Below, in pieces: positions 60,539 to 64,000 of a stretch of DNA of 64,000 nt. Source of the DNA: CAWDLX01 sp963753485 (GTDB lineage: Bacteria > Actinomycetota > Actinomycetes > Mycobacteriales > Micromonosporaceae); contig CAVWCL010000003.1 of assembly GCA_963753485.1 (NCBI GenBank), positions 62,001 to 126,000 of the forward strand, read 5' to 3'. The translations under genes and the position numbers were made by a program. The first letter of the stretch is position 1. Each line of letters begins with the position of its first letter. The notes beneath the pieces were generated by a model that ran no database searches, was not told the origin of the DNA, and saw only the letters and a program-made list of their open reading frames with translations.

Positions 60539-61786
60539 GTGGACACAGTCGTACAGAAGTATGGCGGCACGTCGATCGCCGCGCCGGCCCAGGTGCGGGG
60601 GGTGGCCGAGCGCCTCGCGCGAGACCACCGGGCCGGCCGGGCCACCGTCGTCGTGGTCTCCGCCCGCGGTCGGGCCACTGACGAGCTGCTTGAGCTCGCG
60701 GCCGCGGTCAGTCCGGTCCGACCGGCCCGCGAGCTCGACCAGCTGATGGCCACCGGCGAGTCAGCCTCCGCCGCCGTGCTCGCGCTCGCCCTGTGTGGAC
60801 TGGGAGTGCCCGCCATCTCGTTGACCGGGCCGCAGGCCGGGGTGCTGGTGACCGGAGAGCACGGCGCCGGGGTGGTCGCCGCCGTCCATAGTGATCGAAT
60901 CTGCGCCCAACTGGCCCGGGGCGTCGTCGTGGTGGTCGCCGGGTTCCAGGGCCTCAACGCCGCCGGCGACGTGGTGACCCTTGGCCGCGGCGGTTCGGAC
61001 ACGACCGCGGTCGCGCTCGCCGCCGCCCTCGGCCTGGACTCGTGCGAGATCTACACCGATGTCGCCGGCGTCTGCACCGCCGATCCTCACCTGGTCGAGG
61101 ATTCGCGGCGGCTGGCCCACCTGCCGTTGGCGGTGATGACCGAGATGGCGCTCACCGGCGCCACCGTCCTGCACCCGCGAGCCGCCCTGCTGGCGGCCGC
61201 GCACGCCATCGACATCCACATTGGACACGCGAGCGGGTCGACCGGCGGCACGCTGGTGCACTCGACGCCGGCTGGGCTGGAACCCACCGAAGCGGTGGTG
61301 GCGGTGACCCACGACCTCGACGTGGTACCGGTCCGGCTGCGCTGTGGCGCCGGCTGGCCGACGTTCGCGGTCGAGGCGCTGGCCGTGCTGGACCGCCATG
61401 GCGCCACCGCCGGGGTGGTGACCGGCGGCGCGACCGGCGGTGGCCGGCTGGAGCTCAGGGTCGAGCAGCGGAGCCTGGAGGTGGTGCTCACCGCGCTGCG
61501 GCCGGTGGTGGCGGCTGGGGGCGGCGAGCTCGAGGTCGACCGGAACACGGCGATGGTGACCCTGGTTGCCTCGGGCCTGGCGCCGGACAGCCGGCACATC
61601 GGGCGGGCGCTGGCCCGCCTGGCCCGGGCCGGCATCGAGGTGGCCGGGATCCAGGCCGGCCGGCTGAGCGTGTCGCTGTTCCTGGCGCGCTCCCGGACCC
61701 GGGACGCGGTGCGACTACTTCACGACGAGTTCGGCCTGGCACAGGGCCAGGCCGGCGCTGACCAAAGGAGAGCGTTGTGTCATTGA
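60539..61786 (+). CDS. Aspartokinase, pathway-dedicated
   Basis: A 415-residue aspartate kinase, forming aspartyl phosphate from aspartate and ATP. The N-terminal kinase domain has VVQKYGGTSI, ATGESASAAVLALAL, GFQGLNAAGDVVTLGRGGSD and EIYTDVAGVCTADPHLV; the C-terminal third is the ACT-type regulatory region. GTG at 60539 has GGAG 6 nt upstream and starts where the family does; ATG at 60527 lacks a site. As first gene of an operon with an aldolase and DHQ synthase II, it probably supplies aspartate semialdehyde for 3-amino-4-hydroxybenzoate or a relative. No semialdehyde dehydrogenase is seen here. Confidence 0.9.
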   Translation: MDTVVQKYGGTSIAAPAQVRGVAERLARDHRAGRATVVVVSARGRATDELLELAAAVSPVRPARELDQLMATGESASAAVLALALCGLGVPAISLTGPQAGVLVTGEHGAGVVAAVHSDRICAQLARGVVVVVAGFQGLNAAGDVVTLGRGGSDTTAVALAAALGLDSCEIYTDVAGVCTADPHLVEDSRRLAHLPLAVMTEMALTGATVLHPRAALLAAAHAIDIHIGHASGSTGGTLVHSTPAGLEPTEAVVAVTHDLDVVPVRLRCGAGWPTFAVEALAVLDRHGATAGVVTGGATGGGRLELRVEQRSLEVVLTALRPVVAAGGGELEVDRNTAMVTLVASGLAPDSRHIGRALARLARAGIEVAGIQAGRLSVSLFLARSRTRDAVRLLHDEFGLAQGQAGADQRRALCH

Positions 61787-62583
61787 ACGAACCGTTCGGC
61801 CGCCGGGTACGCCGCCGCCGGCTCTACCGCCATGCCGCCGGCCGCCTGGTGCTGGCCCCATTGGATCATTCGGTGACCGAGGGGCCCATCGTCCGCGACG
61901 GCACGGTGGACGACCTCGTCAGCCAGCTCGCCGAGAGTGGTGTCGACGGGATCGTCGTGCACAAGGGCGCGCTGCGCCACCTCCGGCCCCACCTGTTCGA
62001 CCAGCTGAGCGTGGTGGTCCACCTCAACGCCGGCACCGCCCGCGCGCAGGACCCGCACGCCAAGCGGATGGTGGCCGGCGTCGGCGAGGCGCTGCGACTC
62101 GGGGCTGACGCGGTGAGCCTGCAGGTCAACCTGGGCTCGCGCGATGAGGGCCGCCAGCTCGCCGACCTCGCCGCCGCCGGCCGGGCCTGTGATCGCTGGA
62201 ACGTGCCGCTGCTGGCGATGGCGTACCCGCGGGGTCCGGGCATCACCGATCCGCACGACCCGCAGCTGGTCGCGCACGCGGTGACCGTGGCCGCGGAGCT
62301 GGGCGCGGACCTCGTCAAGACGGTGTTTCCGGGCAGCTCGGCGGCGCTGGCCGAGATCACCCGATGCTGCCCGATCCCGGTTCTCATCGCCGGGGGCGCA
62401 CCGCGCGACGCCGAGCTGGACCTGTTCGCCCTGGTGGCGGCGGCGATGGCCGGCGGCGCCGGCGGCGTCGCCGTCGGGCGGGGGATCTTCCGGGCCGGGG
62501 ACCCGGCGGCGACCGCCCGGAAGATCTCCGATCTGGTCCACGGCGACTACGAGCAGGCGACGATCCCGGGTGGCCCCCGATGA
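61777..62583 (+). CDS. DhnA-type aldolase (GriI/ADH-synthase-like)
   Basis: A 268-residue class I aldolase of the DeoC/LacD-DhnA group. The N-terminal loop LVLAPLDHSVTEGP (catalytic Asp) and the Schiff-base Lys in LGADLVKTVFPGSS (about 176) are present, with the phosphate site GGVAVGRGIF near the end. Archaeal relatives condense aspartate semialdehyde with a sugar phosphate; GriI in grixazone biosynthesis uses dihydroxyacetone phosphate to make a C7 amino acid. The GTG start overlaps the aspartokinase stop by 10 bp, with AAGGAG in front. Confidence 0.88.
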   Translation: MSLNEPFGRRVRRRRLYRHAAGRLVLAPLDHSVTEGPIVRDGTVDDLVSQLAESGVDGIVVHKGALRHLRPHLFDQLSVVVHLNAGTARAQDPHAKRMVAGVGEALRLGADAVSLQVNLGSRDEGRQLADLAAAGRACDRWNVPLLAMAYPRGPGITDPHDPQLVAHAVTVAAELGADLVKTVFPGSSAALAEITRCCPIPVLIAGGAPRDAELDLFALVAAAMAGGAGGVAVGRGIFRAGDPAATARKISDLVHGDYEQATIPGGPR

Positions 62584-63683
62584 AACAGTCCTGGGTGGAC
62601 ATCAGCTCGGCCGGTGACCTGGCCCCGGCGATCTGTGCCGAGGCCGTGCACCTGCGGGTCGACGCGATCGTGGCCGACGATCCGGCGGCCCTGGCCGCAC
62701 TCCCGCCGACCGTGACCCGGGTGCTCCTGGCCGCCGACGGCGAGCTGCCGGCCGAGCTCGGCGACGCCGACGTGGTCATCGTGGACACAGTCCGCGCCGG
62801 CGGGACGGCCGAGCTGGCCGGCCGCCATCCTGGGGTCGCGTTCGGGCGCCTGGTCGACATCGTCGACCGGGCCAGCCTGGACGAGGCGTGCCGCAGTGCC
62901 CGGGGCGAGGCGTACAGCGTGCTCCGCTTCCGCGATCCGACCAAGATCCCGCTCGAGATCGTGCTGGCGGCCCGGGCCGGGAGCAAGGGCTGTGTCATCA
63001 CCGTCGCGGCCGACCCGGTCGAGGCCACCGTGCTCTACGGGGTGCTGGAGCAGGGTAGCGACGGCGTCCTGCTGGCCCCGTCCGCGGTCGGCGACGTGAC
63101 CCGTCTGGTGGCGGCGGCCCAGGATCGTCCGGAAGACCTCGAGTTGGTCGAGCTGGAGGTCACCGCGGTCACCCCGGCCGGCATGGGCGAGCGCGCCTGC
63201 GTGGACACCTGCGCCATCCTGCGCCCGGATGAGGGCATCCTGGTCGGCTCGCATGCCCGGGGCCTCATCCTGGGCGTCAGCGAGACCCATCGCCTGCCGT
63301 ACATGCCGACCCGGCCGTTCCGGGTCAACGCCGGCGCGGTCATGTCCTACACGATGGGGGCCGGGGGCCGCACCCAGTACCTGACCGAGCTGCATGCCGG
63401 CAGCCAGGTGCTGGTGGTGGACGCGAAGGGCCATACCCGACTGGTCACCGTCGGCCGGACGAAGATCGAGACCCGGCCGCTGCTCTGCATCGACGCGGTG
63501 TCCCGGACCGGCGTCACGGTCAACCTCATCGTCCAGGACGACTGGCACGTGCGGGTCCTGGGACCCGGCGGTGCCGTGCTCAACTCCACCGAGCTGCGCC
63601 CGGGCGACCTGGTTCTGGGCCATCTTCCCGTCGGCGACCGGCATGTCGGCTACCCCATCGACGAGTTCTGTCTCGAGCAGTGA
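62580..63683 (+). CDS. 3-dehydroquinate synthase II family enzyme (GriH-like)
   Basis: A 367-residue member of the DHQ synthase II family. Landmarks are KIPLEIVLAARAGSKGCVIT, EQGSDGVLLAP, GMGERACVDTCAIL, DEGILVGSHARGLILGVSET and PFRVNAGAVMSYTM. In archaea it performs an oxidative deamination/cyclisation to dehydroquinate; the bacterial GriH branch cyclises the GriI product to 3-amino-4-hydroxybenzoate. ATGA overlap with the aldolase gene shows tight coupling. Family membership is firm; the exact product is inferred from context. Confidence 0.88.
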   Translation: MKQSWVDISSAGDLAPAICAEAVHLRVDAIVADDPAALAALPPTVTRVLLAADGELPAELGDADVVIVDTVRAGGTAELAGRHPGVAFGRLVDIVDRASLDEACRSARGEAYSVLRFRDPTKIPLEIVLAARAGSKGCVITVAADPVEATVLYGVLEQGSDGVLLAPSAVGDVTRLVAAAQDRPEDLELVELEVTAVTPAGMGERACVDTCAILRPDEGILVGSHARGLILGVSETHRLPYMPTRPFRVNAGAVMSYTMGAGGRTQYLTELHAGSQVLVVDAKGHTRLVTVGRTKIETRPLLCIDAVSRTGVTVNLIVQDDWHVRVLGPGGAVLNSTELRPGDLVLGHLPVGDRHVGYPIDEFCLEQ

Positions 63684-64000
63684 TGTCACCGATCTTCGAC
63701 TTTCACGCCCGGCTCGGACCCGGGACCGTTCCGTCGGCGCTGCTGACCAGCATGGATGCGGCCGGAATCGCGCGGGCAGCCGTCTGTGCGGGCTGCGTCG
63801 TCGACCTCGACCAGCTCTCCGCTCAGATCGTCGATGGCGGCCGGCTCGACGCCGGCGCCGACAACGCCGCCGTCCTCGCCGCCTGCGCCGGCTCCGGCGG
63901 CCGGCTCGTTCCGTTCTTCTTCGCCAACCCGTTCGATCCGGTGGCCGATTACCGCCGGGTCGCCGGCGACTACCGCGGCCTCGAACTGTCACCGGCCGTG
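63683..64000 (+). CDS. Amidohydrolase-like protein (3' end beyond window)
   Basis: The first 106 residues are visible. SPIFDFHARLGPGTVPSALL matches the N-terminus of amidohydrolase-2 (PF04909, ACMSD-like) proteins, except that the first metal motif DxHxH reads DFHAR, with Arg in place of the second His. RLVPFFFANPFD and DYRGLELSP continue the barrel. The start overlaps the previous stop by one base (TGATG). A decarboxylase or hydrolase acting on the aminobenzoate product is possible; the remaining active-site residues lie outside the window. Confidence 0.75.
   Translation, partial: MSPIFDFHARLGPGTVPSALLTSMDAAGIARAAVCAGCVVDLDQLSAQIVDGGRLDAGADNAAVLAACAGSGGRLVPFFFANPFDPVADYRRVAGDYRGLELSPAV

Noticed and set aside
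1..64000. tRNA or rRNA genes
   Set aside because: I saw no cloverleaf-like intergenic sequence with the conserved GGTTCGA-type arm and no rRNA signature; gene spacing leaves little room.

Overview
The window looks like one stretch of chromosome from a high-GC actinobacterium, most likely of the Micromonosporaceae type (Micromonospora, Actinoplanes or Dactylosporangium relatives). This rests on the very high GC content, the many GTG starts, an F420-type luciferase-like oxidoreductase, an LPXTG surface protein, LAL-type LuxR regulators, a probable PspM-like protein and bifunctional GGDEF-EAL proteins. Genus assignment is inference. I found no rRNA, tRNA or CRISPR.

Bases 1-9000 are an accessory zone with much decay: a secreted purple-acid-phosphatase-like enzyme cut by the window edge, small metabolic genes (GNAT, trans-aconitate methyltransferase, two RidA proteins), a broken DUF11 surface-protein remnant with tandem repeats, an LPXTG protein, an IS3-like element with a probable -1 frameshift, a membrane gene truncated by that element, a VapBC-like pair and a TPR gene with three frameshifts. 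Bases 8914-11742 hold a compact MerR-controlled metal-response operon and a TetR/membrane-protein divergon. Bases 11785-20941 hold PepN, a beta carbonic anhydrase, two convergent GGDEF-EAL proteins and a 40-residue membrane protein.

Bases 20971-43622 are a mosaic of metabolic genes: DinB, VOC, phosphatase, NagZ-like lipoprotein, LLM oxidoreductase, DapA-like lyase, two paralogous acyl-CoA ligases, MFS exporter, glycosyltransferase pair, SDR, FMN hydroxy-acid oxidase, NUDIX and dehydrogenases. Three unusual items stand out: a catalytic-half-only alanyl-tRNA-synthetase homologue preceded by an alanine-rich leader peptide and hairpin, a membrane protein fused to an AbiEii-type nucleotidyltransferase, and a metzincin-like protease without a signal peptide. 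Bases 43857-53560 hold a nucleotidyltransferase, a frameshifted LuxR regulator upstream of a DUF1326/DUF2182 pair, a DUF899 protein, a PspM-like protein, a doubly deleted methyltransferase and an unknown two-gene unit.

Bases 53685-64000 appear to be the left part of a natural-product cluster: flavin monooxygenase, LAL regulator, a PhzE-like synthase and, divergently, an overlapping operon of aspartokinase, DhnA-type aldolase, type II dehydroquinate synthase and an amidohydrolase that runs off the window. Together they imply two amino-aromatic precursors, one from chorismate (towards 3-hydroxyanthranilate) and one from aspartate semialdehyde (towards 3-amino-4-hydroxybenzoate), as in dibenzodiazepinone or manumycin/grixazone-type pathways. 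A 56-bp inverted-repeat element occurs three times (3997, 11736, 18389); two copies supply the stop codons of both convergent neighbours.
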